Below, in pieces: positions 1 through 7,933 of a stretch of DNA of 64,000 bases. Source of the stretch: an uncultured Monoglobus sp. (GTDB lineage Bacteria > Bacillota > Clostridia > Monoglobales > Monoglobaceae). The stretch lies in NCBI GenBank assembly GCA_947630135.1, contig CANRGH010000005.1, forward strand, positions 1 through 64,000. The letters are read 5' to 3'. Below the pieces are notes generated by a model that had not been told where the DNA came from, made no database searches, and was given only the letters and a program-made list of their open reading frames with translations. Position 1 is the stretch's first letter; each line of letters opens with the position of its first letter. The position numbers were made by a program, and so were the translations under genes.

Positions 1-914
1 TCGGTCGAGAACGACGCGCCCGCGGGGAATATGCCCTTCTTGTCCTTGCCCTCGCTCTCGCCGTAGAGCTGCTTCCACCACTCGATAAAGTACTGAAGCT
101 CGGGCTCGTAGTTGACGAGCATCTCTATCGTCTTGCCCTTCTGGAGCAGAATGTTTCTGATCGCCGCATACTGATAGCACTCGTTATCCTTAAGGTCAGC
201 GCTCATATACATTTCTCTCGCGTCGGCCGCGCCCTGCATCATAGCGTCAATGTCCGCGCCCGATACAGCGATCGGCAGCAGGCCGACCGCGGTCAGAACG
301 GAATATCTTCCGCCAACGTCGTCCGGAACAACGAAGGTCTGATAGCCTTCCTCGTCGGCCAGATTTTTGAGCGCGCCGCGCGCCTTGTCGGTCGTGGCGT
401 AAATGCGCGACTTAGCCTCTTCCTTGCCGTATTTCTCCTCAACATAATTCTTGAGGATGCGGAACGCGATCGCGGGCTCCGTCGTGGTGCCCGACTTTGA
501 GATAATGTTGACCGAAACGTCCTTGCCCTCGATCGTCTTTAAAACGGCGTTTAAGTAGTTGGGGCTGATGTTGTTGCCGCAGAAGATGATCTGGGGCTTC
601 TCGGTCATATTATAAAACGGACCGCCCAAAAAGTCACAGGCAGCCTTCGCACCGAGATATGAACCGCCGATGCCGACAACCAGAAGCACGTCGCTGTCGC
701 TTCTGATCTTCTCGGCGGCCTTTTTAATTCTTGCAAACTCGTCCTTGTCATAGTCGACCGGAAGATCTATCCAGCCGAGGAAGTCATTTCCCGCGCCGCT
801 CTTGCTCATAAGAACCTTGTCGACCGCGGAGATCTGAGCCTGCATGTTGTCGATCTCCTCCTGAGAGAAGAAACCGAGCGCTCTGCGATAGTTGAAAGTT
901 ACATTCTTTTTCAT
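1..914 (-). CDS. pgi: Glucose-6-phosphate isomerase (3' end beyond window)
   Basis: Interconverts glucose 6-phosphate and fructose 6-phosphate in cytoplasmic glycolysis and gluconeogenesis. About 304 N-terminal codons are present; the gene leaves the window on the left, so roughly a third of the usual 450 residues is missing. The translation begins [20 protein letters not shown] and contains the sugar-phosphate-binding SIS-domain stretches [28 protein letters not shown] and [16 protein letters not shown], which are diagnostic for bacterial PGI. The start at 914 is supported by AGGAGAT about 7 bases upstream and by a good vegetative promoter at 959-987. No operon partner is visible upstream; the divergent neighbour is a spore protein gene. 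Confidence 0.95.
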   Translation of the reverse strand, partial: MKKNVTFNYRRALGFFSQEEIDNMQAQISAVDKVLMSKSGAGNDFLGWIDLPVDYDKDEFARIKKAAEKIRSDSDVLLVVGIGGSYLGAKAACDFLGGPFYNMTEKPQIIFCGNNISPNYLNAVLKTIEGKDVSVNIISKSGTTTEPAIAFRILKNYVEEKYGKEEAKSRIYATTDKARGALKNLADEEGYQTFVVPDDVGGRYSVLTAVGLLPIAVSGADIDAMMQGAADAREMYMSADLKDNECYQYAAIRNILLQKGKTIEMLVNYEPELQYFIEWWKQLYGESEGKDKKGIFPAGASFST

Positions 915-958
915 AGGTATATCTCCTTTTGTTTAGTTTAAATAATTTCACTAAAAAT

Positions 959-987
959 ATTTTACCATAATCGTAAAATTTGTGCAA
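959..987 (-). promoter_or_regulatory. Vegetative (sigma-A type) promoter of pgi
   Basis: On the minus strand TTGCAC (987-982) is followed after exactly 17 bases by TAAAAT (964-959). The base pair TG lies one base before the -10, giving an extended -10. It is placed about 45 bases before the pgi start codon. Inferred from consensus only. Confidence 0.6.
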
Positions 988-1119
988 TACCTATTATAAA
1001 ATTTTTTTAAATTTTTTGCGCGCTTTTCACCGACACTGCCGCGCCGATGTCGGGTTTTGCGCGCCGAAACGCGATATTCCACGGCACCTGCCCGAAATTT
1101 TAAATTTGAAAAAATTGCT

Positions 1120-1150
1120 TGTATATATTGTCGTTTGTTTTCACAAAATA
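1120..1150 (+). promoter_or_regulatory. Candidate forespore (sigma-G-like) promoter of the spore protein gene
   Basis: TGTATA at 1120-1125 and CAAAATA at 1144-1150 are 18 bases apart, resembling the sigma-G pattern TGNATA-N18-CATNNTA with one mismatch in the -10. The position, about 70 bases before the SASP start codon, fits the forespore expression expected of that gene family. The rest of 915-1221 shows only a short AT-rich inverted repeat near 1170 and no gene. Confidence 0.4.
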
Positions 1151-1221
1151 CTATTGCAGCACATGAGAATTAAATATTTAATATTTAAGAAATGTGAATA
1201 AGACAAAGGAGTGAAATAAAA

Positions 1222-1437
1222 ATGGCTAATTCAAACAGTTCTAACAAGCTGGTTGTACCTCAGGCGAAGGCCGCTATGGATCAGTTCAAAATGGAGGCTG
1301 CGTCCGAGGTTGGCGTAACTCTTAACAAGGGCTACAACGGCGACCTGACATCAAGACAGGCCGGAAGCATCGGCGGTCAGATGGTCAAGAAGATGATCGA
1401 GAAGTATGAGAAGGATGCCACGAACCAGCAGGGCTAA
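1222..1437 (+). CDS. Alpha/beta-type small acid-soluble spore protein
   Basis: A 71-residue DNA-binding protein that coats and protects the chromosome in the dormant spore core and is degraded by the GPR protease at germination. The family signatures are clear: an N-terminal half with KAAMDQFKMEAASEVGV, which includes the region where GPR cleaves, and a C-terminal GDLTSRQAGSIGGQMVKKM helix matching the second SASP motif. Length is typical for the family. The start codon has AAAGGAGTG 8 bases upstream. The gene is monocistronic, with a sigma-G-like promoter before it and a strong hairpin terminator after it. It is direct evidence that the organism makes endospores. Confidence 0.97.
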   Translation: MANSNSSNKLVVPQAKAAMDQFKMEAASEVGVTLNKGYNGDLTSRQAGSIGGQMVKKMIEKYEKDATNQQG

Positions 1438-1514
1438 CAAGCCGAAAAAAACAGTAAATCCTCTTTACTGGAAATTTATATCATACGACGAAAATCCGTA
1501 AGGACGCGTCGGAT

Positions 1515-1537
1515 AAGGCGGCTATCTGCCGCCTTTT
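1515..1537 (+). terminator. Intrinsic terminator after the spore protein gene
   Basis: An 8-bp stem, AAGGCGGC (1515-1522) with GCCGCCTT (1528-1535), closes a 5-base loop and runs into TTTT. It lies about 80 bases after the SASP stop codon and before the promoter of the Rrf2 gene. Confidence 0.85.
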
Positions 1538-1579
1538 ACATATTTATTGAGGATTTTTTAAATTTTTGTTGATTTTTGC

Positions 1580-1608
1580 TTGAAAACCTATAAAAACTAT
1601 GTTAAAAT
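1580..1608 (+). promoter_or_regulatory. Vegetative promoter of the Rrf2-type regulator
   Basis: TTGAAA (1580-1585), a 17-base spacer and TAAAAT (1603-1608), with TG one base before the -10. The predicted transcription start near 1615 leaves only about 14 bases of leader containing the ribosome-binding site. Rrf2 regulators often repress themselves, so an operator may overlap this site; I cannot identify it. Confidence 0.6.
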
Positions 1609-1628
1609 AGTGATTAGAGGTGATAAAA

Positions 1629-2066
1629 GTGAAAATTTCAACCAAGGGAAGATATGCGCTCCGTATGCTGCTCGACATGGCGGAGCACCAAAGCGACGGC
1701 TTCATATCACTCAAAGACATAGCCGACAGGCAGAACATTTCAAAAAAATACCTCGAGCAGATCATCGCGCTGTTCAACAACACCGGGATCCTGCGCTCAA
1801 GCCGCGGCTTCAAGGGTGGCTACAGGCTCGCGCGCGACCCGGAGAATTACACGGTCGGCGAGATATTGAGAATAACCGAGGGCAGCCTTGCCCCGATCTC
1901 CTGCCTTGAGTTTCAGCCAAATCTGTGCGAACGCAGCGCGGACTGCAAGACGCTCTTTGTCTGGGAGGGACTTTATAAGGTCATAATCGACTACCTTGAC
2001 GGAATAACGATAAAGGACATAATGGATAAAGACCCGTCGCTCACCGGGAACGATTACGTTATCTGA
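1629..2066 (+). CDS. Rrf2/IscR-family transcriptional regulator
   Basis: A 145-residue winged-helix repressor. The N-terminus MKISTKGRYALRMLLDMAEH and the recognition helix region DIADRQNISKKYLEQII are typical of Rrf2 proteins. Three cysteines in the C-terminal half (ISC-x7-C-x5-C, about residues 89-103) resemble the Fe-S ligand trio of IscR, whose spacing is C-x5-C-x5-C, so the protein may carry a [2Fe-2S] cluster and sense iron-sulfur or redox state. CymR-type members lack these cysteines. I chose the GTG at 1629 because AGAGGTGAT lies just upstream and because it gives the canonical family N-terminus; the upstream in-frame GTG at 1620 falls inside the ribosome-binding site. No iscS/iscU genes are adjacent, so the target is unknown. 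Confidence 0.88.
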   Translation: MKISTKGRYALRMLLDMAEHQSDGFISLKDIADRQNISKKYLEQIIALFNNTGILRSSRGFKGGYRLARDPENYTVGEILRITEGSLAPISCLEFQPNLCERSADCKTLFVWEGLYKVIIDYLDGITIKDIMDKDPSLTGNDYVI

Positions 2067-2086
2067 TCCGCCGCGGTTTAATTGTA

Positions 2087-2113
2087 ACAAATTGTCAAAT
2101 CTGCCATAGAATA
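2087..2113 (+). promoter_or_regulatory. Candidate late mother-cell (sigma-K-like) promoter
   Basis: AC at 2087-2088, a 16-base spacer, and CATAGAATA at 2105-2113 match the AC-N16/17-CATANNNTA pattern of sigma-K promoters. It sits about 45 bases before the cysteine-rich protein gene. If real, it places that gene in the coat-assembly stage of sporulation. Confidence 0.45.
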
Positions 2114-2157
2114 TATTGAAACGGCCTTGAGCCGCAAAAAATTCAGGAGGTTTGAAT

Positions 2158-3075
2158 ATGAGTTACAATAATACTTACCACAGAAAAAACAACGGCTGCT
2201 GCTGCGATGAGGCAAAGGATCCCGACGCCGCCGGTATCGCCGCCGACTGCAAAGCCGAGGCTGAGGATACGCGCGAAAGACGCTGCGACGACTTTTCGGA
2301 TCCTATCTGCATAAACGCCAAAAAGATCTACGACTCGTGCAGAGAAAGAAACTGCGTTACCGACTCGAGAGTTTATCTCACTGCCGACAATCAGCAGCTC
2401 GTCGAGGACGCGATCAACGTCAAGCTCAAAAAGGCCGAGATCATCTGGGTCTACACCGACATTGAGCCTCTGCTCTATAACTCGGGCTACTATTCGGTTG
2501 ACATAAAGTTCTTTATCGACGTCACTCTTGAGGTGTTCACCGGCCTTTGCGCTCCCGAGGAGATACACGGCCTTACGACCTATGACAAGCGCATTGTGCT
2601 CTACGGCAGCGAGGGCAGGACAAAGACCTTCACCTCAACGCTCGAGCCCGGCGAGGAGATCGAAAAGGTTTGGAAGTCCACCAACCTTCCCACCGTCACG
2701 ATCGAGGCGGTTGACCCGATCGCGCTCGGCGCGAAGCTTGTTGACAAGGACTGTTGCTGCGAAAGCTGCGCCGCGATCCCTCAGAACATCTGCTCGTGCT
2801 ACGGCGGCGAGTTCGTGACCGACAGCGACGCGCGTCAGGTTCAAGTCAGCTTCGGTCTGTTCACGATCGCGAAGATCGAGAGAGAGGTATCGCTGCTTGT
2901 TGACGCGGTTGACTTCTGCATACCCGAGAGCGTTTGCTCGGCCGCGACCGACGACGATCCCTGCGGTCTGTTCAACACGATCCGCTTCCCGATCGACGAG
3001 TTCTATCCGCCCGCGTCGGAGAATGACAACGACAATCCCTACTGCGAGGGAAAGGGCTGCGGCTGCCGCGGTTAA
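2158..3075 (+). CDS. Cysteine-rich acidic protein, probable spore coat component
   Basis: A 305-residue protein I do not assign to a named family. It begins with a short tail ending in NGCCCDEA, has a middle cluster DKDCCCESC, and ends GKGCGCRG; about 20 cysteines are scattered throughout. Between them are two similar beta-rich stretches (around VDIKFFIDVTLEVF and VQVSFGLFTIAKIEREVSLL), suggesting an internally duplicated fold. There is no signal peptide or membrane segment. Cysteine clusters at both ends are common in cross-linked spore coat proteins, and a sigma-K-like promoter lies upstream, so a coat or outer-layer role is my inference. The ATG at 2158 has AGGAGG 7 bases upstream; an alternative TTG at 2152 is too close to it. 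A strong terminator follows. Confidence 0.7.
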   Translation: MSYNNTYHRKNNGCCCDEAKDPDAAGIAADCKAEAEDTRERRCDDFSDPICINAKKIYDSCRERNCVTDSRVYLTADNQQLVEDAINVKLKKAEIIWVYTDIEPLLYNSGYYSVDIKFFIDVTLEVFTGLCAPEEIHGLTTYDKRIVLYGSEGRTKTFTSTLEPGEEIEKVWKSTNLPTVTIEAVDPIALGAKLVDKDCCCESCAAIPQNICSCYGGEFVTDSDARQVQVSFGLFTIAKIEREVSLLVDAVDFCIPESVCSAATDDDPCGLFNTIRFPIDEFYPPASENDNDNPYCEGKGCGCRG

Positions 3076-3090
3076 AATTTAAGACAAAAA

Positions 3091-3117
3091 AATATGGCGC
3101 ACCCGCGCCATATTTTT
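3091..3117. terminator. Bidirectional terminator between convergent genes
   Basis: A 10-bp perfect stem, AATATGGCGC (3091-3100) with GCGCCATATT (3105-3114), and a 4-base loop, with A and T runs on both sides. It serves the cysteine-rich gene on the plus strand and the DUF378 gene on the minus strand. Confidence 0.9.
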
Positions 3118-3127
3118 GTTGTGCTTG

Positions 3128-3343
3128 TTATCTGCTTTCCTCGGCTGTGTATCTTGAGAGAATACGGTCGCGGAAGAAAAACGTGATCGACCATATCGCG
3201 CCAAGACTGACCAGCGTATAGACTATGCGGCTTAAAATGCTCATGCTTCCGAAGATGAACGAGACAAGGTTAAAGTCGAACAAGCCGACCAAACCCCAGT
3301 TAAGACCGCCTATTATCAACAAAATTAAAGCAACTATATCCAT
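3128..3343 (-). CDS. DUF378 (YuzA-like) small membrane protein
   Basis: A 71-residue membrane protein with two hydrophobic segments (about residues 3-22 and 33-57). The conserved GGLNWGLVGLFDFNLV motif near the N-terminus identifies the DUF378 family, of unknown function. The start has AGGAGAC at proper spacing. About 60 bases upstream on the minus strand the sequence TGAATA (3408-3403) is followed by CAATAATA, loosely like forespore sigma-F/G promoters; given the sporulation genes next door this is worth noting but weak. The gene ends at the shared bidirectional terminator. Confidence 0.88.
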   Translation of the reverse strand: MDIVALILLIIGGLNWGLVGLFDFNLVSFIFGSMSILSRIVYTLVSLGAIWSITFFFRDRILSRYTAEESR

Positions 3344-3416
3344 AATATTAAGTCTCCTTTTTATTTTGGATTTATCAATATTATTGCCGCTTTAAAAAAT
3401 TTTATTCATAAAAAAA

Positions 3417-4265
3417 TTATTTCATGTGTTTTTTGGAGGCGGTGACGGTGTTGCGCATCAGCATCGCGACGGTCATGGGGCCGACTCCGCCTGGGACGGG
3501 GGTTATCGCGTGGGCAAGCGGCTCTACCTCTTCAAAGTCAACGTCGCCGCACAGCTTGCCGTTTTCGTCTCTGTCCATTCCGACGTCGATCACGACCGCA
3601 CCGGGCTTCACCATGTCGCCCTTGACAAATTTTGCAATTCCGACGGCCGCGACCAGAATATCGGCGCGAGACGTTATCTTTTTAAGATTTTTCGTGTGCG
3701 AATGGCAGGTCGTGACCGTGCCGTTCTCGTGCAGCAGCAGCATAGACATCGGCTTGCCGACAATATTGCTGCGTCCGATAACAACGCATTCCTTGCCGTC
3801 AACATCGACGCCGCTCTCATGTATTAGCTCCATAATTCCCGCCGGAGTGCAGGGCAGGAAGTCATAGTCGCCGATCATTATCTTTCCCACGTTCACCGGA
3901 TGGAACGCGTCAACGTCCTTGTCGGGGCGGATGTTGTTTATGATAACGCTGTCGTCAAGATGCTTCGGCAGCGGGAGCTGAACCAGAATTCCGTCGATTT
4001 TATCGTCGGCGTTCAGCCTGTCCACCAGAGCGAGCAGCTCCTCCTCCGTCGTGTTTTCGGGCAGGCGGTGCATCTCGGAATAGATCCCGGTCTCCTCGCA
4101 GGCCTTTTCCTTGTTGCGGACGTAAACCTTAGACGCCGGATCGTCGCCCACCAGAACCACCGCGAGACCTGTGGTCTTGCCGTTTTTCTGAAGCTCCGCG
4201 ACTTCCGCCTTAAGCTCTTCCTTTACCCTTGCCGACACTGTTTTTCCGCTGAGAATTTTTGCCAT
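3417..4265 (-). CDS. folD: Bifunctional methylenetetrahydrofolate dehydrogenase / cyclohydrolase
   Basis: A 282-residue cytoplasmic enzyme that oxidises 5,10-methylene-THF to methenyl-THF with NADP and hydrolyses it to 10-formyl-THF, the one-carbon donor for PurN and AICAR transformylase encoded later in this window. Family motifs are intact: [11 protein letters not shown] with the catalytic lysine, [10 protein letters not shown], the Rossmann region [17 protein letters not shown], and the C-terminal [14 protein letters not shown]. Length is typical. The 5' end overlaps the 3' end of the YgiQ-family gene by 56 bases, so the two are translationally close and probably share a transcript. A GGAGG-type site lies before the ATG within the upstream coding tail. 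Confidence 0.96.
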   Translation of the reverse strand: MAKILSGKTVSARVKEELKAEVAELQKNGKTTGLAVVLVGDDPASKVYVRNKEKACEETGIYSEMHRLPENTTEEELLALVDRLNADDKIDGILVQLPLPKHLDDSVIINNIRPDKDVDAFHPVNVGKIMIGDYDFLPCTPAGIMELIHESGVDVDGKECVVIGRSNIVGKPMSMLLLHENGTVTTCHSHTKNLKKITSRADILVAAVGIAKFVKGDMVKPGAVVIDVGMDRDENGKLCGDVDFEEVEPLAHAITPVPGGVGPMTVAMLMRNTVTASKKHMK

Positions 4266-6096
4266 TTTTGTTGTTCCTCCTTGTATTATGGTTGTTATTA
4301 TACGGTTTGATCAGACATTTTTTGTCATATCCGATAAGGTCGCCGCGTCCCGCCTTGATCAGCGCGCGGTACACGAGCTTATAATTCTTCGGGTCGCGGT
4401 ACTGAAGCAGCGCCCGCTGCATCTGCTTTTCCTCATACGATTTGGGGACGTAGACCGGACGCATTGTGCGCGGGTCGATCCCGGTGTGGTACATGCAGGT
4501 CGAAACGCTGCCGGGCGTGGGATAAAAATCCTGCACCTGCTCGGGATTGCAGCCTGTGTCGCGCAGATACTCCGCGAGGCGCACCGCGTCTTTTAAGGTG
4601 CAGCCCGGGTGCGACGACATCAGATACGGCACAAGGTACTGATCCTTGCCGAGCTCGCGGTTCAGCCTTTCAAATTTCTTCCTGAATTTTTCATAAACGT
4701 CGTGCGCGGGCTTTCCCATGTGCCTGAGCGCGTTGTCCGAAACGTGCTCGGGCGCAACTCTGAGCTGTCCGCTGATGTGGTGCTTTATCAGCTCGCGCAG
4801 GAACTCGTCGCTCTCGTCCGCCATAACGTAGTCAAACCTTATCCCGCTGCGCACAAATACCTTCTTGACACCCGGCAGGGCGCGGAGCTCGCGCAGCAGC
4901 TCGGTGTAATCGCTGTGGTCCGCGATGAGCTTCGGGCAGGGCTTCGGGAAAAGGCACTGCCTCTCTTTGCACACGCCGCGCTTTTCCTGTTCTTTGCATG
5001 ACGGGAACCTGAAATTCGCCGTCGGGCCGCCCACGTCGTGGATATAGCCCTTGAAATTCTTTTGCTTTGTGAGAAGCTCCGCCTCTCTTAAGATAGACTC
5101 GCGGCTGCGCGCCGTGACCGTTCTCCCCTGGTGGAACGTGAGCGCGCAGAAATTGCAGCCGCCGAAGCAGCCGCGGCACGAGGTTATCGAAAACTCGACC
5201 TCTTTTATCGCCGGGACGCCGCCCAAGCTCTCATAGGACGGATGATACGTCCGCGCGTAGGGCAGCTCGTAAACGTCGTCAAGCTCCTGGGTTGAAAGCG
5301 GGGCCGCGGGCGGGTTCTGCACAACATAGCGCCTGTCGTCAAGCTGGATAAGCGGCTTTCCGCGCACATGGTCCTGCTCCTCGTACTGTATCTTTGCGGC
5401 GAGCGCGTAGCTCGTCTTGTCGTCTCTCACCTCTTCAAACGAGGGGAGCGTTATCCCGTCAAAAGGCAGCGCGGCGGGGTCGCTCTCGAGGTACATAGTG
5501 CCGTCAACGCCCTTGATCTGCGACGCGGGAACGCCCGCATCAAGCAGAGCGGCGATCTCGGTCACGGCCCTCTCGCCCATGCCGTAAATCAGCAGGTCGG
5601 CGCTGCTGTCGATCAATATGCTTCGGCGAACTTTGTCACTGTGGTAGTCATAGTGCGCGAACCGCCTAAGGCTGGCCTCAATGCCGCCTATTATGATCGG
5701 AACATCACCGTAGGCCTCGCGGATTCTGTTGCAGTAAACTATCGTCGCGCGGTCGGGGCGCATGCCCGCCCTGCCGCCCGGGGAATAGAGATCGGTATTG
5801 CGCACCTTTTTCGCGGCGGTGTAGCGGTTGACCATCGGGTCAATGTTCCCCGACATGACCAAAAAGCCCAGCCGGGGCCTGCCAAGACGGGTGAAGTCGT
5901 CGCTGTCCCGCCACCGGGGCTGTGAGATTATGCCGACGCTGAACCCCGCGCGCTCAAGCACCCGCGAAATTATCGCGTGGCCGAAGCTCGGATGGTCAAC
6001 GTAGGCGTCGCCGATAACGTAAACAAAATCAAGCGTGTCAATGCCGCGCGCCGCCATGTCAGCCCTTGACACGGGCAAAAAATCAAAATTATCCAT
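4210..6096 (-). CDS. YgiQ-family radical SAM protein
   Basis: A 628-residue member of the UPF0313/YgiQ family of unknown function. The N-terminal domain carries the family signature [11 protein letters not shown]; the radical SAM core has the ligand motif [10 protein letters not shown] at about residue 310, binding a [4Fe-4S] cluster for S-adenosylmethionine cleavage. A further cysteine set ([15 protein letters not shown]) is also conserved in the family. The last about 30 residues are low-complexity, basic and Asn-rich, and encode the region overlapping folD. A consensus vegetative promoter ends only six bases before the ATG at 6096 and there is no ribosome-binding site, so the message may be leaderless. 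The N-terminus from [14 protein letters not shown] aligns with homologues as I remember them, which argues against a later start. Confidence 0.93.
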   Translation of the reverse strand: MDNFDFLPVSRADMAARGIDTLDFVYVIGDAYVDHPSFGHAIISRVLERAGFSVGIISQPRWRDSDDFTRLGRPRLGFLVMSGNIDPMVNRYTAAKKVRNTDLYSPGGRAGMRPDRATIVYCNRIREAYGDVPIIIGGIEASLRRFAHYDYHSDKVRRSILIDSSADLLIYGMGERAVTEIAALLDAGVPASQIKGVDGTMYLESDPAALPFDGITLPSFEEVRDDKTSYALAAKIQYEEQDHVRGKPLIQLDDRRYVVQNPPAAPLSTQELDDVYELPYARTYHPSYESLGGVPAIKEVEFSITSCRGCFGGCNFCALTFHQGRTVTARSRESILREAELLTKQKNFKGYIHDVGGPTANFRFPSCKEQEKRGVCKERQCLFPKPCPKLIADHSDYTELLRELRALPGVKKVFVRSGIRFDYVMADESDEFLRELIKHHISGQLRVAPEHVSDNALRHMGKPAHDVYEKFRKKFERLNRELGKDQYLVPYLMSSHPGCTLKDAVRLAEYLRDTGCNPEQVQDFYPTPGSVSTCMYHTGIDPRTMRPVYVPKSYEEKQMQRALLQYRDPKNYKLVYRALIKAGRGDLIGYDKKCLIKPYNNNHNTRRNNKNGKNSQRKNSVGKGKGRA

Positions 6097-6102
6097 AGCC
6101 GT

Positions 6103-6131
6103 ATTATAACACCAAGAATGTTATTAGTCAA
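6103..6131 (-). promoter_or_regulatory. Near-consensus sigma-A promoter abutting the ygiQ-family start codon
   Basis: On the minus strand TTGACT (6131-6126), a 17-base spacer and TATAAT (6108-6103). Only six bases separate the -10 from the ATG at 6096, so transcription should begin at or within a base or two of the initiator A. It lies back to back with the ABC exporter promoter at 6140-6169. Confidence 0.8.
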
Positions 6132-6139
6132 ATTTTATC

Positions 6140-6169
6140 TTGAAAAAATAAGTAAAAATATGTTAAAAT
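6140..6169 (+). promoter_or_regulatory. Promoter of the ABC exporter operon
   Basis: TTGAAA (6140-6145), an 18-base spacer and TAAAAT (6164-6169) with TG at 6161-6162 forming an extended -10. The predicted start near 6176 leaves a very short leader containing GAGGTG before the ATG at 6191. Confidence 0.6.
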
Positions 6170-6190
6170 ATTATCGAGGTGAAAAATTCA

Positions 6191-7933
6191 ATGTGGAAAT
6201 ACATACGGCCTTATTTGCCTTACGCGGTTTTTGCGGCGCTTTGCATGGTGGGCGAGGTCTCGATGGATCTGCTTCAGCCCGACATAATGAGCCGCCTTGT
6301 TGACGAGGGCGTGCTCGGCATTTCAAACGGCGGCGTTCCCGACATAAACATGGTGCTTGTGACGGGCGCGGCAATGCTCGGCATAGCGCTGCTCGGTTGC
6401 CTGTTCGGCTCGACCAACAACGTTTTCGTGCAGTACGCGGGCCAGAGCGTGGGCAACTTCATGCGCAGGGACTGCTTTAAAAATATCATGCGGTTCTCGT
6501 TCCCGCAGGTCGAGCGGTTCGGCACCGGCTCGCTGATCACACGCGTCACCAACGACATCACGCAGGTGCAGGGCTTTGTCAGCATGTTTGTGCGCGGCCT
6601 TATAAGGACATCGCTGCTCACGATAGGAAGCGTTTTCTTTCTGTTCAGGCTGAACACCGCGTTCGGCCTTATTTCGCTCTGCGCCGCACCGCTCATACTC
6701 GCGATCATAATAATATGTATACTCAGGACGAACCCGCTGTTCCCGAAGCTCCAGCAAAAACTCGACAACATAAACTCGATCATGCAGGAGGACATCTCGG
6801 GCATACGCGTGATAAAGGCCTGCGTGCGCGAGGTTTACGAAAAGCTGCGCTTCGGCAAAGCGAACGACGAGCTCATAAAGACCCAGCTTAAAATTTTGAT
6901 AATCTTCGCGTTTATGAACCCGCTGATGAACGCGCTGCTTTACGCCGCGATAGTGCTTATCCTGTTTTCGGGCTCGGCTCAGGTCTCCGCGGGGACCTCG
7001 AGCCCCGGCGCGATAATGGCAGCGATAACCTACGCGACGCAGCTCTTAAACGGAATACTTATGCTTGTCATGCTGTTCCAGACGATCTCAAGGGGCTATG
7101 CCTCGTGGAAGAGAGTGCGCGAGGTAATCGACGCCGAACCCGAGCTGAAGGACGGCCCGTTCGGCGGCGAAACCGAAACCAAGGGCGAGGTAGAATTCCG
7201 CGGCGCGTCGTTCGGCTTTCCCGACAGCGACGACGACGTTTTAAGCGGCATTGACCTCAAGATCAGCCGCGGCGAGACGCTCGCGATTATGGGCGCCACG
7301 GGCTGCGGCAAATCGTCGCTCGTAAATCTTATCCCGAGGTTTTACAACGTGAGCGGCGGAGCCGTGCTGGTCGACGGGATCGACGTCCGCGAATACAAGC
7401 AAAACGCGCTCAGAAATAAAATCTCGGTCGCTCTTCAAAAGAGCGAGCTTTTCAGCGTGACGATAAAGGAAAACATCGCGTGGGGCATGCCGAACGCCAC
7501 CGACGACGAGATACGCGAGGCCGCGGAGATCGCGCAGGCCGCCGAGTTTATCGAAAGGACTCCGAACGGCTATGACACGGTCGTGGCCGAGCGCGGCGCG
7601 AGCCTTTCGGGCGGACAGAAGCAGCGTATCGCGATCGCCCGCGCCGTCCTGCGCCCTGCCGAGATACTGATTTTTGACGACGCGACCTCGGCGCTCGATC
7701 TCAAGACCGAGGCCGACCTTTACGCGGCGCTCAAACAGCGCAGGCCCGATATGACAAAGATAATCGTGGTGCAGCGCATTGCCTCGGCTCGAAACGCCGA
7801 CAGGATCGCCGTGATAGAAAACGGCGCGGTCGCGGCCTGCGGCGCTCACGACGAGCTGCTTAAAACATGCGAGGCGTACCGCGAAATTTATAATTCGCAG
7901 ATGTCCGACGCGGAAGGGGGCGAGGGCGAATGA
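6191..7933 (+). CDS. ABC exporter half-transporter (degenerate ATP site subunit)
   Basis: A 580-residue fusion of a six-helix exporter membrane domain (about residues 10-310) and an ATPase domain. Walker A is GATGCGKSS, the signature is LSGGQKQR and Walker B is ILIFDDATSALD. Two catalytic positions are changed: the glutamate after Walker B is Asp (FDD instead of DE), and the H-loop histidine is Gln (VVQRIASA). This pattern is known from one partner of heterodimeric exporters of the BmrC/BmrD or TM287/288 kind. The ATG at 6191 is preferred over GTG at 6179 because GAGGTG (6176-6181) is its ribosome-binding site. The stop overlaps the next gene's start by 4 bases. Substrate is unknown; drug or lipid-like compounds are common in this family. 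Confidence 0.92.
   Translation: MWKYIRPYLPYAVFAALCMVGEVSMDLLQPDIMSRLVDEGVLGISNGGVPDINMVLVTGAAMLGIALLGCLFGSTNNVFVQYAGQSVGNFMRRDCFKNIMRFSFPQVERFGTGSLITRVTNDITQVQGFVSMFVRGLIRTSLLTIGSVFFLFRLNTAFGLISLCAAPLILAIIIICILRTNPLFPKLQQKLDNINSIMQEDISGIRVIKACVREVYEKLRFGKANDELIKTQLKILIIFAFMNPLMNALLYAAIVLILFSGSAQVSAGTSSPGAIMAAITYATQLLNGILMLVMLFQTISRGYASWKRVREVIDAEPELKDGPFGGETETKGEVEFRGASFGFPDSDDDVLSGIDLKISRGETLAIMGATGCGKSSLVNLIPRFYNVSGGAVLVDGIDVREYKQNALRNKISVALQKSELFSVTIKENIAWGMPNATDDEIREAAEIAQAAEFIERTPNGYDTVVAERGASLSGGQKQRIAIARAVLRPAEILIFDDATSALDLKTEADLYAALKQRRPDMTKIIVVQRIASARNADRIAVIENGAVAACGAHDELLKTCEAYREIYNSQMSDAEGGEGE

Noticed and set aside
4210-4265. Frameshift between the YgiQ-family gene and folD
   Set aside because: The 56-base overlap could suggest one, but both proteins are complete: folD has its canonical N-terminus and the YgiQ-type basic tail is variable in the family.
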